Shown: piece by piece, positions 33,984-48,534 of the stretch | Position numbering within the stretch: position 1 is the stretch's first letter | How the letters are laid out: every line of letters begins with the position of its first letter | NCBI RefSeq assembly: GCF_001039355.2 | Contig: NW_019774692.1 | Span: 125,985-189,984 of the forward strand | Length of the DNA stretch: 64,000 bases | Direction of reading: 5' to 3' | Source of the DNA: Lingula anatina | Lineage: Eukaryota; Brachiopoda; Lingulata; Lingulida; Lingulidae | Position numbers and translations under genes: made by a program | The notes under the pieces: generated by a model | What the model was told of the DNA's origin: nothing | What the model saw: only the letters and a program-made list of their open reading frames with translations | Database searches by the model: none

Positions 33984-35392
33984 TTTACAGCCGCCGTTCA
34001 TTAGGGCTTCGGTCAACCGCAATTTTATAAATAAAATCACAATCTTCCTTAACCTTCTAACACTGGGCAGGTATCAACCCCTATACTTTGCATTTCTGCT
34101 TTGCAGGGATTTGTGTTTTTGTTAAACAGTTGCCTGGATTGATTCTCTGCGACTCCAAAAATGGAGTACCCTATCTTGCGAACTTACAGGGTAATTTTGC
34201 CGAGTTCCTTAAATGTAGTTGTCTCGCTCACCTTAAAATTCTCTTTTTGATCACGTGTGTTCGTTGTCGGTACGGGTTTTAATATCATTAACATTAGAAG
34301 CTTTTCTTGGAAATATGGTGTCAGATACTTCGTTAATTTGCAAAAGCATTTCACTATCTTTAACATTTGGGTATTATTGGAACGGATTTACCTATTCCAT
34401 ACCTTACATGCTTAGACCAGCATAACCAACAGCTGGCATATCCTAACCTCTTTCGTCACTCCATCACTGATACTAAAAGTATCGGAATATCAACCGATTA
34501 TCCATCCACTACGTCTTTAGACCTCGTGTTAGGACCCGACTAACCTTAGGAGGACGAACCTGGCCTAAGAAACCTTAATCATTCGGTGTGAAGGATTCTC
34601 ACCTTCAATCGTTACTTACTCCTGCATTCTCACTTCTAACCACTCCAACCAATTTTACAATTAATCTTCAATGTTGTTAGAACGCTCTTCTACCACTTGT
34701 TATAAAACAAGTTCATAGTTTCGGTACAATACTTAGCCCCGTTATATCTTCAACGCAGATACACTTGACTGGTGAGCTATTACGCACTCTTTAAATGAGT
34801 GGCTGCTTCTAAGCCAACATCCCAGTTGTCTGAGTATCTCCACAACTTTTTCCACTTAGTATTGATTTTGGGACCTTAACTGATGATCAGGGTTGTTTCC
34901 CTCTTGCCAATGGACTTATCACCCACTGACTGACTGCCGAGTAATTTATTTGATGGAATTCGAAGTTTAATTACGTGAAGTAAACCTTGGGAGGGCCCTC
35001 CAACATATTCAGCGCTCTACCGCCATCAAAGTACACTCGACGCTATTCCTAAAAATATTTCGAAGAGAACCAGCTATTTCCGTGTTCGATTAGCATTTCA
35101 CCACTTACCACAGTTCATCCAAGCCCTTTAAAACGGACACTGGTTCGGTCCTCCATAACATGTTACTGTTACTTCGACCTGACCATGGTAAGCTCACACG
35201 GTTTCGGGTCTAATTCCTTAAACTAAACGCGCTATTAACACTCGCTTTCGCTACAGCTCCACTTCTTCAGTTTAACTTTGCTTAAGAAAATAACTCGCAG
35301 GATCATGCTGCAAAAGGCACGCCATCACACCATATTGGTGCTCTGACTTCTTGTATGCATATAATTTCAAGAGACTATTTCACTCCCCTCTC

Positions 35393-35423
<31 letters not shown>

Positions 35424-35925
35424 GGTTCACTATCGGTCATTGAATAGTATTTAGGCTTACGGAGTCTTTTCCGCAGATTCCGACAAGATTACACGTGCCT
35501 CGTCGTACTCAGGTGGTAGCTTTCAGTTTATTTAATTTCGAATACAAGACTATCACTTTCTAGGGTGTTTCTTTCCAAAAACTTTTTCTATCAAATAAAT
35601 TTATAACTGTTTTTTATTACTACTCCTTCAACCCCAATTTAAAAAATTGGTTTGGCCTGTTCCCGTTTCGCTCGCCGCTACTTAGGGAATCAACTTTGTT
35701 TTCTTTTCCTCTGGTTAATAAGATGTTTCAGTTCACCAGGTTTAACTTCCTTATCTAAAAAAGATATAGGATACCACTCTAATGGTGGTGAGTTTCCTCA
35801 TTCAGACATCTCCGGATCAAAGGTTTTTTACCACCTAACCGAAGCTTATCGCAGGTATTCACGTCTTTCTTCGTCTTTCAATGCCAAGGCATCCATTATA
35901 TGCACTTCGTAACTTTTTTACGATG
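33020..35925 (-). rRNA. rrl: 23S ribosomal RNA
   Basis: About 2.9 kb of sequence with far higher GC than its surroundings. Universal segments are seen: the 3' end CTGACTAGTACTAATTG, the sarcin-ricin and peptidyl-transferase regions (plus-strand text near 33270-33480), and the 5' part with GTGAATACC near 35860. No intron or insertion is evident. Ends are estimated from conserved termini. Open frames inside it are artefacts. Confidence 0.95.
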
Positions 35926-36090
35926 TTTTTATGCAACTTAAAAAGAAATTTGTTATCTACTTAAATTTCAAAAATCAATTTTTACTATAGAAAAAACATT
36001 TTTTTACTGGCTAATGTAAAAAAATTAAAAATTGTTCTTTCAAAACTAAACATAACTAAATATTATATTAAAAAACTTTCTTTTAAATAA
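35926..36090 (-). other. 16S-23S internal transcribed spacer without tRNA
   Basis: About 165 bases, AT-rich. No tRNA-Ile or tRNA-Ala is found here, as is typical of many mollicute operons. Short complementary tracts near both ends may form the processing stems of the two large rRNAs. Confidence 0.7.
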
Positions 36091-37610
36091 GAAAGGAGTT
36101 GTCCATCCTCACATTCCCGTAAGGATACCATGTTACGACTTAACCCCAATCATCGATCTTACCTTGGTTGATTCCTCCCTTTCGGTTAGGATATCACCTT
36201 CCAGTACTACCAACTTTCGTGGTTTGACGGGCGGTGTGTACAAAACCCGAGAACGTATTCACCGCAACGTTGCTGATTTGCGATTACTAGCAATTCCGAC
36301 TTCACGAAGTCGAGTTGCAGACTTCGATCCGAACTGAGACTGACTTTGAAGATTTGCTCATATTTGCACATTTGCGACTCTTTGTATCAGCCATTGTAAC
36401 ACGTGTGTAGCCCAAGACGTAAGAGGCATAAGGACTTGACGTCATCCTCACCTTCCTCCGGTTTACACCGGCAGTCTCGTTAAAGTACTCAACTTAATGT
36501 TAGCAACTAACGACAAGGGTTGCGTTCGTTAGAGGACTTAACCTTACATTTCACAACACGAACTGACGACAGCCATGCACCATCTGTTGATCGTTAACCT
36601 CCGTTATATTTCTATAACATTGCGAAAAATTTCAAGTCTTGGTAAGGTTCTTCGCGTTTCTTCGAATTAAACCACATGTTCCACTGCTTGTGCGGGTTCC
36701 CGTCAATTCCTTTGAGTTTTATACTTGCGTACGTACTCCCCAGGTGGAGTGCTTAACGTGTTAACTTCGATACTTCTAATGAAACATCTAGCACTCATCG
36801 TTTACAGCTATGGACTACTAGGGTATCTAATCCTATTTGCTACCCATGCTCTCATGCCTCAACGTCAGGAATAGACATGTTAATTGCCTTCGCCTTTGGT
36901 ATTCTTTCATATCTCCACGCATTTCACCGCTACACATGAAATTCTATCAACATCTTCTATCCTCAAGAAAAATAGTATCAAAAATGGTATAAGGTTGAGC
37001 CTTATTATTAAATTTTTGACTTATAATTCCGTCTACGCATACTATACACCCAATGAATCCGGATAACGCTTGCCACCTACGTATTACCGCGACTGCTGGC
37101 ACGTAGTTAGTCATGACTTTCTAGTAAAGTAACATCAAATTTAAGTATTTTTCTCTACTTAAACTTTTTTCCTTTACCACAGATCTTTACAATCCTAAAA
37201 CCTTCTTCAATCACGCGGCATTGCTTCATCAGGGTTTCCCCCATTGTGAAAAATTCCTTACTGCTGCCTCCCGTAGGAGTCTGGGCCGTATCTCAATCCC
37301 AGTGTGGTCGATCAACCTCTCAGTCCGACTATGTATCAATGACTTGGTAGGCTTTTATCCTACCAACTATCTAATACAACACATTCTCATCCAAAAGCGA
37401 AACAAACGTTCCTTTCATTATTAAAACTTATGTTCTAATAACATATTCGGTATTAGTCACCGTTTCCAGTAATTATCCCCAACTTAAGGGTAGATTAAAT
37501 ATGTATTACTCACCCGTTCGCCACTAAACAGTAAACTGTTTCGTTCGACTTGCATGTATTAGGCATGCCGCCAGCGTTAATCCTGAGCCAGGATTAAACT
37601 CTCAAAAAAA
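36091..37610 (-). rRNA. rrs: 16S ribosomal RNA
   Basis: About 1.52 kb. The 5' end reads GAGAGTTTAATCCTGGCTCA, and the universal 530 loop, 900 region (GGATTAGATACCC) and 1400 region are present. The 3' end reads GGACAACTCCTTTC where most bacteria have GGATCACCTCCTTTC: one base is missing and one C of the anti-Shine-Dalgarno is A. The CUCCUUU core remains. This is the only rRNA operon in the window. It would be the best handle for placing the organism. Confidence 0.96.
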
Positions 37611-37835
37611 ATTAAACTAAAAACACCGTATTATATGTTTTTGTTATGTTTAGTTTTCAAAAATCAAATTTTAACATACTCTTAATTTCTTATTAAAATT
37701 TCTTAAAAATTAAAAAAGAAATCAAATTTACACTTTTCTAAATCGTGTATATATAATTATAAATCAAAAATCATTTAATAATAATTTTATTTTTAAAAAT
37801 ATAAAAATTATAGTCTATAAATATTAAATAATTTA
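37611..37835 (-). promoter_or_regulatory. rRNA operon leader and promoter region
   Basis: About 225 bases between the small membrane-protein gene and 16S, on the strand transcribing rRNA. TATAAT-like hexamers occur near 37754 and 37808, but no -35 box stands out. The stretch next to 16S is less AT-rich and may contain the 16S processing stem partner. Confidence 0.35.
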
Positions 37836-38024
37836 TTATTCTTTATCTATAATTTTATTTTTATTTTGAATTTTTATCTTACCAATTGTAACAATAACAA
37901 CAACTGTAGTAATAAAAGTTAAAATTATTATAAAAATTAATGAATAAATTGTAATTAATTGAAATAAATTATCCATTGTGTGTCAATCTACAAATTTTCC
38001 TAAAATTTCATTAAATGTCATCAT
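37836..38024 (-). CDS. Small single-pass membrane protein
   Basis: 62 aa, starting MMTFNEILGKFVDW (the W is TGA) with one hydrophobic helix at about residues 21-46 and a basic C-terminal tail KIKIQNKNKIIDKE. A good ribosome binding site (AAGAGGGAGT, about 13 bases from ATG) supports it as a real gene. It lies directly upstream of the rRNA promoter region on the same strand and is divergent from deoD. The family is unknown. It could not be seen without reading TGA as Trp. Confidence 0.7.
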
Positions 38025-38127
38025 ATTATTTTATTTACTCCCTCTTTATTTTTAAAATTAAAAAAAATAATTTATTAATACTTTTTTTATTATTATAATT
38101 TTATTATAGTTTAAAATAATATAAAAT

Positions 38128-38853
38128 ATGTCAAGACATTTAAATGCAAAAAAAAATAAAATTTCAAAATATTTATTAATTGCTGGTAATCCAGAAAGAA
38201 TTAAATGAGCAGCTCAATATTTTTTAAATAATATTGAAATTGTTTCAAATAATCGTTATGCATTAATTTATTCAGGTTACTATAAAAATATGTTTGTTAG
38301 TTTTGCAACTCATGGAATGGGAATGCCATCTGCTGCAATATATACAACAGAATTAATTAAAGATTATGATGTTGAAGTAATAATAAGAATTGGAACTGCT
38401 GGTTCATATAATAATAAAATTCATATTTTTGATATTTTAAATCCAATAAAAACATTTACTGAAAGTAATATAGGAAAAGAAATGAATTATAAAAACAATA
38501 AAATAGAACCAAATAAAGAATTATTTGATTTAATTAATAAAACATCTAAAGAGTTAAATATTAAAATTAAAAATACAAATATACATACAACAGATGTTTT
38601 TTATCAAAATTTTGACATAATGAAAAAAATAGCAAAAGAAGAAAACTTAAGTTCTGTTGATATGGAATCATTTATTATATGATTAATTGCAAAAAAATTT
38701 AATAAAAAAGCAGCAAGTATATTAATGGTAAGTGATAATTTATTTCCAAAAAACAATGAAATAAAAGAAACAACATTTCAAGAAAGAATTAAAAATACAA
38801 AAAATTGTTGATTACTTGGTTTAGAAACATTATTAAAAATAAGTAAAAAATAA
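38128..38853 (+). CDS. deoD: Purine nucleoside phosphorylase, DeoD type
   Basis: 241 aa. Cleaves purine nucleosides with phosphate to free base and ribose-1-phosphate (salvage). The N-terminus MSRHLNAKK matches the H(I/L)NA motif. Phosphate-site sequence LIAGNPERIKWAA replaces MPGDPLRAK. THGMGMPSAAIYTTEL, IIRIGTAGS and SSVDMESF (for VEMEA) are present, then MVSDNLF and TFQERIKN. The gene is 103 bases from the small membrane gene (divergent) and is convergent with the HAD hydrolase gene with a 4-base gap. Confidence 0.92.
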
Positions 38854-38857
38854 ATTT

Positions 38858-39676
38858 TTATAATAAGAATTTTTCAATTGCAAATGCAACACCATCTTTT
38901 ATATTTGTTTTTGTAATATAAAAAGATTTATTTTTTATTTCATCAACTGCATTTCCCATAGCAATTGTATATTTAAAATCAATAAATAATGGTAAATCAT
39001 TTAAATTATCACCAATAATCATAGTGTCATTTTTTTCTATTTTCATTTTTTTTAAAATTAAATTTAATCCTTCTTTTTTATCAGTTAATGAAAATTGTAT
39101 TGTATTTTTCATTCCGCTTGAAAAAAATATTGATTCAGATTTTTTTGCTGTAAATTCTACAAAATCTTTTAAAACTTCATTTGTTCCTATAATAAGACCA
39201 CTACTAAATTTTTTATTTAAAATTTCTATCTCTGAAATTTTATTAAATCTAAATGATTTTCTAAATAATGAAAATAAAAATATTAAAAATGTTCTTTTAT
39301 AAAAAAAACCTTTACATTCTAAATTATTTGCAAAAAAAACAAGAGATATTCTATTTATTTTACTTGCAGATAATAAAGCTTCTTTTTGTTTTCTTGATAA
39401 TTCTTTTATAATTTCAATTTTTTTAGTTTTTGTATCAAATAAAACAGATCCATTCAAACCAATAACTAAACCATTATATTTTTCAAGTTCTAAATATTTT
39501 ACAATTCATAATGTATCTTTTATAGCTCTTCCAGTATTAAGTATTACTTTAATATTTCTTTTTTGAACTTCAATTATTGATTTTTGTACTTTTTTTGAAA
39601 TAGTTTCAAATACACTATTTACAACAGTACCATCCAAATCTAATACTAGTATTTTTATATTATTTAATTTTTGCAA
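38858..39676 (-). CDS. Cof-type HAD-IIB phosphatase
   Basis: 272 aa. Motif I is LVLDLDGTVVNS near residue 10, motif II is ILNTGR, and motif IV is IIGDNLNDLPLF near 222, with TIAMGNAVDEIK after it. This is the standard Cof/YidA family order. Such enzymes dephosphorylate sugar phosphates or cofactors; the substrate cannot be told. No ATG precedes motif I, so I take TTG at 39674-39676, which has AAAAGGA 9 bases upstream. Confidence 0.88.
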
Positions 39677-39725
39677 AAAATTGATCCTTTTTTTATTTGT
39701 TTATATGATTTTTATTAAATCATTT

Positions 39726-41273
39726 TTATAATGGTATGTCAACAGGAAAATAAACAATATTTTTACTTATTCTTTTAACTTTATACTGAACAAAATTAAT
39801 CAATCCAATTTGTCCAATAATCATTAAAAATACACTAATTAATTTAAAACCTATTCAATTCTTTTTATCTATTATATTAAATGTATTTAATCCAACATTT
39901 CCAAATGCAGATGTTGTATAAAAAAAGATATCAGAAAAATAAATTGTTCCATCTTTATTATTTATTGGATGAATTAAATCATTGCTTAAAGAAACAGAAA
40001 TAATAATCATTGAAGCAAAAATAAAAAATGAAGAAAGAAAAAATATTTTAAATGAATTGTTTACAACAATTGAAGAAATTGATCTTCTTTTAATAATCAA
40101 ATTGTTTTTTTGATCTCTTGTTGAAAAAATTGAAAAAATTAAAATTATAAATGCAGTTGTTTTAATACCACCACCAGTAGATAATGGGCTACAACCTATT
40201 CACATAAATAAAGAAAATAAAAATTTAGATACAAAATTAAACTCTAAACCTATATCAACAGTAGAAAAACCAGCTGATCTTGTAGATAATGTATTAAATA
40301 AAATAGTCATAAAAAAACCACCACCAGTTTTTTTTGAATTTGGATTAAAAGATTCTGAAAGAAAAATTGAAAAAAAACTAATTATTAAAACTATAAAATA
40401 TGAAAACAATAAAAATTTAACTAAAAATGTATTTGGATTTATTACTTTTTCTTTATTAATATATTTTTTTTTAAATCTAATAATTGATTCTCACATCTCA
40501 AGAAATACAGGAAATCCAATACCTCCAAATATAAATAAAAATATAAAAACAATTTGTATATAATGTTCATTTGCAAACATTTGTAATGAACCATCACATG
40601 GTAATAAATCAAAACCAGCATTATTTGTTGAAGATATTGAATAAAATGCAGCATTTCAAACACTTTTTCCAAAATTATTATACATTTTAAATTCAGTATA
40701 TGATTTACCATTAAAACTATCAAAAGTTTTAATAGGAACTAAATAAAAATAAAAAAAGAATAAAAAAAATCCAATTATTTGAATTAAAAATAAAACACCA
40801 AATGAAACAATCATCATTCGTTTTGTTTTTGTAAAATAAAAATATCCTCTTTCAAATAATTGTTCATCATAAACTTTTGTATTAGTATTCATTTTAAATA
40901 AAAAAAATAAAATTTTATACAACATAAGTTTAAAAAATAAAAGACCCAAACCACCAAAAATAATTAATAAAAAAACAAAAACTTGACCAAAAATAGTCAT
41001 ATCAACACCAATGTTTCTAACACTTAAACCAGTTGTTGTAAAAGCTGATGTTGTAATAAAAAGAGAATCTAAAAAATTTCATGAATGTTCATATTTATTC
41101 CAAGAAATTGGAGACATTATTAAAATTGTAAATACAAAAATTAAAATAAAATATGAAAATAAAACTCTTAAAATTGTTTTTCTATTTGTAAATGGTAAGT
41201 TTTTATAAATATCATTTCAAATTTTTTTTGTCTTTTCTAAAATAATATTTTTGTATTTTAAATTTTTATTCAT
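39726..41273 (-). CDS. ktrB: Potassium uptake channel subunit KtrB/TrkH family
   Basis: 515 aa with eight or more membrane segments in the fourfold M1-P-M2 plan. Filter loops are visible as SAFTTTGLSV, SSTNNAGFDL, STRSAGFSTV and SAFGNVGLNT. Each keeps the key Gly. SPLSTGGGIKTT is also typical. It imports K+ with a regulatory KtrA subunit, whose gene is divergent only 43 bases away. The frame passes several TGA codons. Confidence 0.92.
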
Positions 41274-41316
41274 TTGTATTTTTTTAAATTATAATGTTAA
41301 TATTATAAATATAATT

Positions 41317-41967
41317 ATGAAAACAAACAAAAAAATTTGAATTATTGGTTTAGGTTTATTTGGTTTAGAATTAGTAAAAAAACTAATTGAAAATGAATAT
41401 AATCCATTTATTGTTGACAAAGAAGAAGAAAAATTAAAAATATTTAAAAATACAGAATGTGCTCTTTATGTTTCAAATACAGAAGATAAATCTCAAATTA
41501 GTGAATTAAATATTGAAGAAAATGATATTATTTTTATTTCACTTGGACAACATTTTAAATCTTCAATTTTAACATGTCAAAATTTATTAGAAATGGGATA
41601 TAAAAATTTATATGTTCAAACTATTGATGATGCACATGAAAAAATTTTAAATTCAATGGGTGTCAAAAACATAATTAGACCATATAAAATATTAAGTAGA
41701 ATTCTATATACAGAATTAATTGATGAATATCAAGAAATTACAACAAATAAAAATTATACTATCTTAAAATTAAAAAATAAAAATGATTGAACAAAAACAT
41801 TAGAAAAATATGATTTAAGAAAAACATATAAATTAAATATTTTATTCATTGAAAGAAATGGAAAAATAATCATTCCAAATAAAAATCATATTCTTAAACA
41901 AAATGATACTATAACTTTTTTAATACACAATGAAAATATAGAAAAAGCAAGAAAATTATTTAATTAA
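41317..41967 (+). CDS. ktrA: Potassium uptake regulatory subunit KtrA (RCK domain)
   Basis: 216 aa. The N-terminal Rossmann RCK domain begins IWIIGLGLFGLELVKKL, with an acidic end of strand two (IVDKEEEK), then SNTEDKSQI and IISLGQ-like sequence. The C-terminal TrkA_C part has LNILFIERNGKIIIPNKNHILKQNDTI. It gates KtrB in response to ATP/ADP or NAD(H). It is divergent from ktrB, so the two likely share a promoter region. The 3' end overlaps the gatB stop by 12 bases in convergent fashion. Confidence 0.9.
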
Positions 41968-43359
41968 TTTTTCAAAATAATTTTCAATAATTTTTAAAGT
42001 ATTAATTGGATTTATTTTTCTGTTACTTCATTTCATTATTTTTCCAATAATATATTTTTTAGTACTTTTTGGATTATTTTTATATTTTAAAATCAAATTA
42101 TCATCTATTTCTAATAAATATTTACAAAAATTTTCAATTTGTTTTTCAGAATATAAATTTTCAAATTCTTTCTTTTCTTCTATATAATTTTTAATATTAA
42201 AATTTTTATTTAAAATAATTTTTTTTACTATTTCAATAGTTTCTTTATTATTTAAATCATTATTTAAAATATCTAAAACTTTTTCAGAACTTAAACATTT
42301 ATTTTTGTCTAATAAAAATGAAATATTTTTAAACAAATTAATAATTTTTTCTTTATCTTTATATTTTTTTGGAAAAATGTCTATAAATAAATTGAATAAA
42401 CATTCATTTTTAAATAAAAATTTATTTGTTTCAAAATTTAAATTAAATTCTTTTATAAAATTTTTTTCTAAAATAAATTTATTTTTTTTAATAAAATTTT
42501 GTGTATCTTCAATTATTTTTTTAGAAATTTCAATTGGTAAAATATTTGTTTCAGGAATAAATGAATAATCTTCTTCAGTCATTTTTTTTCTTGTTTTAAT
42601 TATATTTTTTAAATTTTCATCATATTTTTTTGTAATTGAAATATTAAAAATTTTTTTTCTTAAATATTCTTTTTGAATTTCATATTCTAATTTTATAGAT
42701 TCAACAATATTTTCTAATTTATTTAAATTTTTAATTTCAACTCTATTTGTTTTTTTTAAATCATTTTCAAAAACTGAAACATTAACATCTACTCTAATAT
42801 TACCATCTGCAAATTTTGCTTTACTAATTTTAGATTTTTTTAACATATTAATAATAGATTCTAAAAAAAGCTTTACTTCTAAAGCAGAATTAAAATCTGG
42901 TTTTGTAACAAGTTCTATTAATGCAATACCTGATCTATTATAATCAACATATAAATTATTATTATCAAATTTAGAATTTGCAGTGTCTTCTTCTAAAATT
43001 ATTGAATCAATATTTATAGTTTTAAAATTATTGTCATTTTTTAAAAATTCAAAACTACCACCGATTCCAATTGGTTGATAATGTTGTGTAATTTGAAAAC
43101 CTTTTGGCAAATCATGATAAAAATAATTTTTTCTATCAAAATATAATTTTTTACTAATTTTTGAATTTAATAAAAATCCTAATCTTACTGCTAATTCAAC
43201 AGCTTTTTTATTTAATGTTGGCATTGAACCTGGTGTTCCAATATCAACAGAATTTATATTTTTATTAAAATCATCAAAAATATTATTTTTTGTAATTGAA
43301 AATAATTTTGTTTTAACATCAAGTTGTATATGTAATTCTAAACCAATTTTAAGTTTCAT
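41956..43359 (-). CDS. gatB: Aspartyl/glutamyl-tRNA amidotransferase subunit B
   Basis: 467 aa. Part of GatCAB, which amidates Glu-tRNA-Gln (and Asp-tRNA-Asn). IGLELHIQLDVKTKLFS, VDIGTPGSMPTLN, AVRLGFLLN, YFYHDLPKGFQITQ and FADGNIRVDVNVSV are all family motifs. The C-terminal YqeY-like helical domain ends KKYIIGKIMKW then about 20 more residues. The start overlaps the gatA stop by 11 bases. Confidence 0.95.
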
Positions 43360-44818
43360 TTTTATTTAACACTTTCTTCATTTTTTCAATAATTGTTGCA
43401 AATTTTAAAAGTTTATAATCATTTCTTACTTTTGACATAATATTTAAAGAATATTTTTCTTTTTTATTTTCAAAAAATGGAATTACTATTGATGGACTTC
43501 CTAAAAAATTAGATATAAGTAACAAATCATTAATTGTTATTTTAAATTTATTTGGATTATTTTTAAATTTTTTAATATCTTCAATTTTTGGTGATATTCC
43601 AAATGTTGCAGGTGTAATTATAAAATCATATTCTTTAAATTTTTTTTCAAAAAAATCATTTATATATCTTCTAATTTTTTGTGCTTTTAAATAATAATTT
43701 TCATTATTTTTATCAAACTTTAAATAAAAAGAACCTAAAGTATATCTTCTTTTTATTTCATCTTTAAAACAATTTGTTCTATTTTCAATAACTTGTTCAT
43801 CAAATGATTTTTTAAAATTTAATTTATCATTTGATATAGAACCAAAATGAATACCAGTTAAATTTGCTTGACTACTAATTGCTTCTGGATAACTTACCAT
43901 TTGATAAATTAAAGATAAAGATTTTATTATCTTGTTTTCTATTGAAATTTCTTCAATATTATAATTTTTAGTTTTTTTAAAAAAATTAATAAATTCATTA
44001 AAATATTTATACATATTTTCATCAACTAATTCTTTTGAATTAAAAAAACCAATTTTTAAATTATTTTTCAATTTTAAATCTAATGATTCAAATTTTGGTG
44101 GTATTTGTGATGTTAAATCAAATTTATCTTCTTTAAAAATTATTTTAGATATTAAAAATAAATCTTCTACATTAATACCTAAAATTCCAACTGTATCTAA
44201 AGATGGAGCATATGGTATCAAACCTCGTCTTGAAATTAAACCATATGTTGGTTTAAAACCAATCAAACCTAAATATGCAGCTGGAACTCTAACAGAATCA
44301 CCAGTATCACTACCTAATGAAAAAGAACAAAAATTATTAATATATGTTAAATATTGTAAAACTGCTGCACCAGATGAAGAACCACCAACCATTCTTTTTG
44401 GATCAATTGGATTAATTACAGGTTTTTCATTTTCTATACCTGTTCCGCCCAATGCTAATTCATCCATCCTAGTTGTTCCAGCAAATAATGCACCATTATC
44501 TTTTAAAATTTGAACAACATAAGAATTTGTTCTTGGTTCAAAATCTTTTAAAATTTTTGAACCTGCTTCTGTTTTATATCCAATATCACTAATCCAAAAA
44601 TTATCTTTTATAAAAAATGGAATACCAAATAATTCTTTATCTTTATATTTTTTTATAAATTCTTTATCATTTAATAATTTATAAATTTTTGCAAATCTTA
44701 AATTAGTATAAAAATTTAAATTTTTATTATCATTTAATAATTTTTCTAATTTTTTATAATAATTAATTAATCCTTTAATATTATTTTTATATTTTTTAAT
44801 AAATTCTTTAATTTTCAT
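43349..44818 (-). CDS. gatA: Aspartyl/glutamyl-tRNA amidotransferase subunit A
   Basis: 489 aa with no TGA codons. Amidase signature: catalytic Lys in FFIKDNFW, cis-Ser in GGSSSGAAV, and nucleophile Ser in SLGSDTGDSVRVPAAY (Asp in place of a usual Gly). KPTYGLISRRGLI follows. It releases ammonia from glutamine for GatB. It lies between gatC and gatB in the usual C-A-B order. Confidence 0.95.
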   Translation of the reverse strand: MKIKEFIKKYKNNIKGLINYYKKLEKLLNDNKNLNFYTNLRFAKIYKLLNDKEFIKKYKDKELFGIPFFIKDNFWISDIGYKTEAGSKILKDFEPRTNSYVVQILKDNGALFAGTTRMDELALGGTGIENEKPVINPIDPKRMVGGSSSGAAVLQYLTYINNFCSFSLGSDTGDSVRVPAAYLGLIGFKPTYGLISRRGLIPYAPSLDTVGILGINVEDLFLISKIIFKEDKFDLTSQIPPKFESLDLKLKNNLKIGFFNSKELVDENMYKYFNEFINFFKKTKNYNIEEISIENKIIKSLSLIYQMVSYPEAISSQANLTGIHFGSISNDKLNFKKSFDEQVIENRTNCFKDEIKRRYTLGSFYLKFDKNNENYYLKAQKIRRYINDFFEKKFKEYDFIITPATFGISPKIEDIKKFKNNPNKFKITINDLLLISNFLGSPSIVIPFFENKKEKYSLNIMSKVRNDYKLLKFATIIEKMKKVLNKNET

Positions 44819-44819
44819 T

Positions 44820-45128
44820 TTATTTTTTTTTACCTGAAATTAAATATAAATTTAATTTATTTTTTTTAATTCTATTATTATTTAATAAATTCTCGTTTTT
44901 TTTTACTATATCTTTATTTACTAGACTATCATCACGTAATCCAGTAGTATTTTTTAAGTTTGGATATCTTAGTGGTTTCAATTTTTTTAAATTAAATTCA
45001 TCAATTATTTTTAAACGTTTAAAAATAATATTTTCAAATTCTATTTTTAATAAATCAATTTGTTTTTTATTTAATTTAATTTTTGATTTTAATGCTAATT
45101 TTTGAATTTCATTTCTTGAAATGTACAT
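44820..45128 (-). CDS. gatC: Aspartyl/glutamyl-tRNA amidotransferase subunit C
   Basis: 102 aa. The N-terminal helices (ISRNEIQKLALKSKIKLN) and the RYPNLKNTTGLRDD segment match GatC, whose LREDE motif is here LRDDS. It stabilises the GatA-GatB pair. It ends one base before gatA, and is 13 bases after ligA. Confidence 0.88.
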   Translation of the reverse strand: MYISRNEIQKLALKSKIKLNKKQIDLLKIEFENIIFKRLKIIDEFNLKKLKPLRYPNLKNTTGLRDDSLVNKDIVKKNENLLNNNRIKKNKLNLYLISGKKK

Positions 45129-45141
45129 AATTATTTATATT

Positions 45142-47436
<2,295 letters not shown>

Positions 47437-47455
47437 TTTTATTTTTTATTAAAAA

Positions 47456-48493
47456 TTATAAATATATTAAATATCCTAAATTTAAAAATGTTAAAAAATT
47501 CATTGAAAAATGCAAAATATGATTGTAAATTAAATCACCAGAAGTAATTAAAAAGAATAAACCTAAAAATACCGAATCTCTTCAATAAGACAAGAAATTT
47601 TTACTAAATAAAATTTTTATAACATCTAAAAAATTTTCTACATTTTCAAACTCTTCTACTTGCATATGTGTAATAGAAAATAAGAAACAACTAATTAATA
47701 AAAATAAAAAAACACTATTTCTTCCAACCAAAACATAAATAAAATATCTATAAAAAATTTCTTCTCAAAGTGGCGCAATTAAAAATATAGAAAATAAAGT
47801 AATTAATTTAACAAAAATATCTTTACTTTGTAATGAAATTTTTAAATTTTCTTCATTTTGTGAACTCTTAATTTCAATATTATTTTCATTTTCAGTATAA
47901 TTAAAAAAAAAATTTCTATATAAAAATAATAAAAGCATAATAATAAAAAAAGAAAAAAAAAGAAAAGATTTTGGATTTTCTTTTATTCTTTTTATTGTTT
48001 TTTCTCTATATTCATTGTTAAAAGTTCAAAAAATAATTGTACCAAAAAAAAATATAAAAAATCCTAAAATATTAGGTAAATTTATAAAAAAATCTTTATT
48101 TTTAATATTATTTTGAACTTTATTAATTATAAAAGGTTGTAAAAAAATTTCTTCTATTAAAATACAAGATGTTTTAAATAAAAAATAAATAAATAATGGA
48201 AAATATTTTATTCATAATTTTTTTTCATTATACTTTATAGAAAAAAAAAGATAAAAAATAAATAATAAACTTAAAACTAAAATTTTTGATCAAAAAATTC
48301 AATATTCATTTAAAAAAAAATTATTTGGAACTAACCTTAAAACTTCAAGAGAAAAAATAGATAAAATTATCAAAAAAGAAATAAAATTACTTATTTCTTT
48401 TTTTATTAATTCAAAATGTTCTTTATCTCTTTCTAAATTTAAAAAAATAAAAAATGGATATTGTCTTACAAAAATACTCTTAAAACCAAACAT
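47456..48493 (-). CDS. CPBP-family intramembrane metalloprotease
   Basis: 345 aa, with about eight membrane segments and a soluble loop near the middle. The CPBP (Abi) motifs are present in order: APLWEEIFYRYF (EExxxR), then FSITHM, and IYNHILHFSMN near the C-terminus. These families include CAAX proteases and bacteriocin immunity proteins. The substrate is unknown. It is downstream of the unknown gene at 48535-49176 and 20 bases from ligA. Confidence 0.8.
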
Positions 48494-48534
48494 TTTTTTA
48501 TAAATTTAAATTCCCTTTAATAAAAAATATTTTA

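Noticed and set aside
33931-37424. Several small open frames inside the rRNA genes
   Set aside because: They lie within 23S and 16S rRNA, which are identified by conserved sequence.
40442-40723. 93-aa minus-strand frame rich in Leu and Tyr
   Set aside because: It is an out-of-phase shadow of ktrB, whose own frame continues here with TrkH filter motifs.
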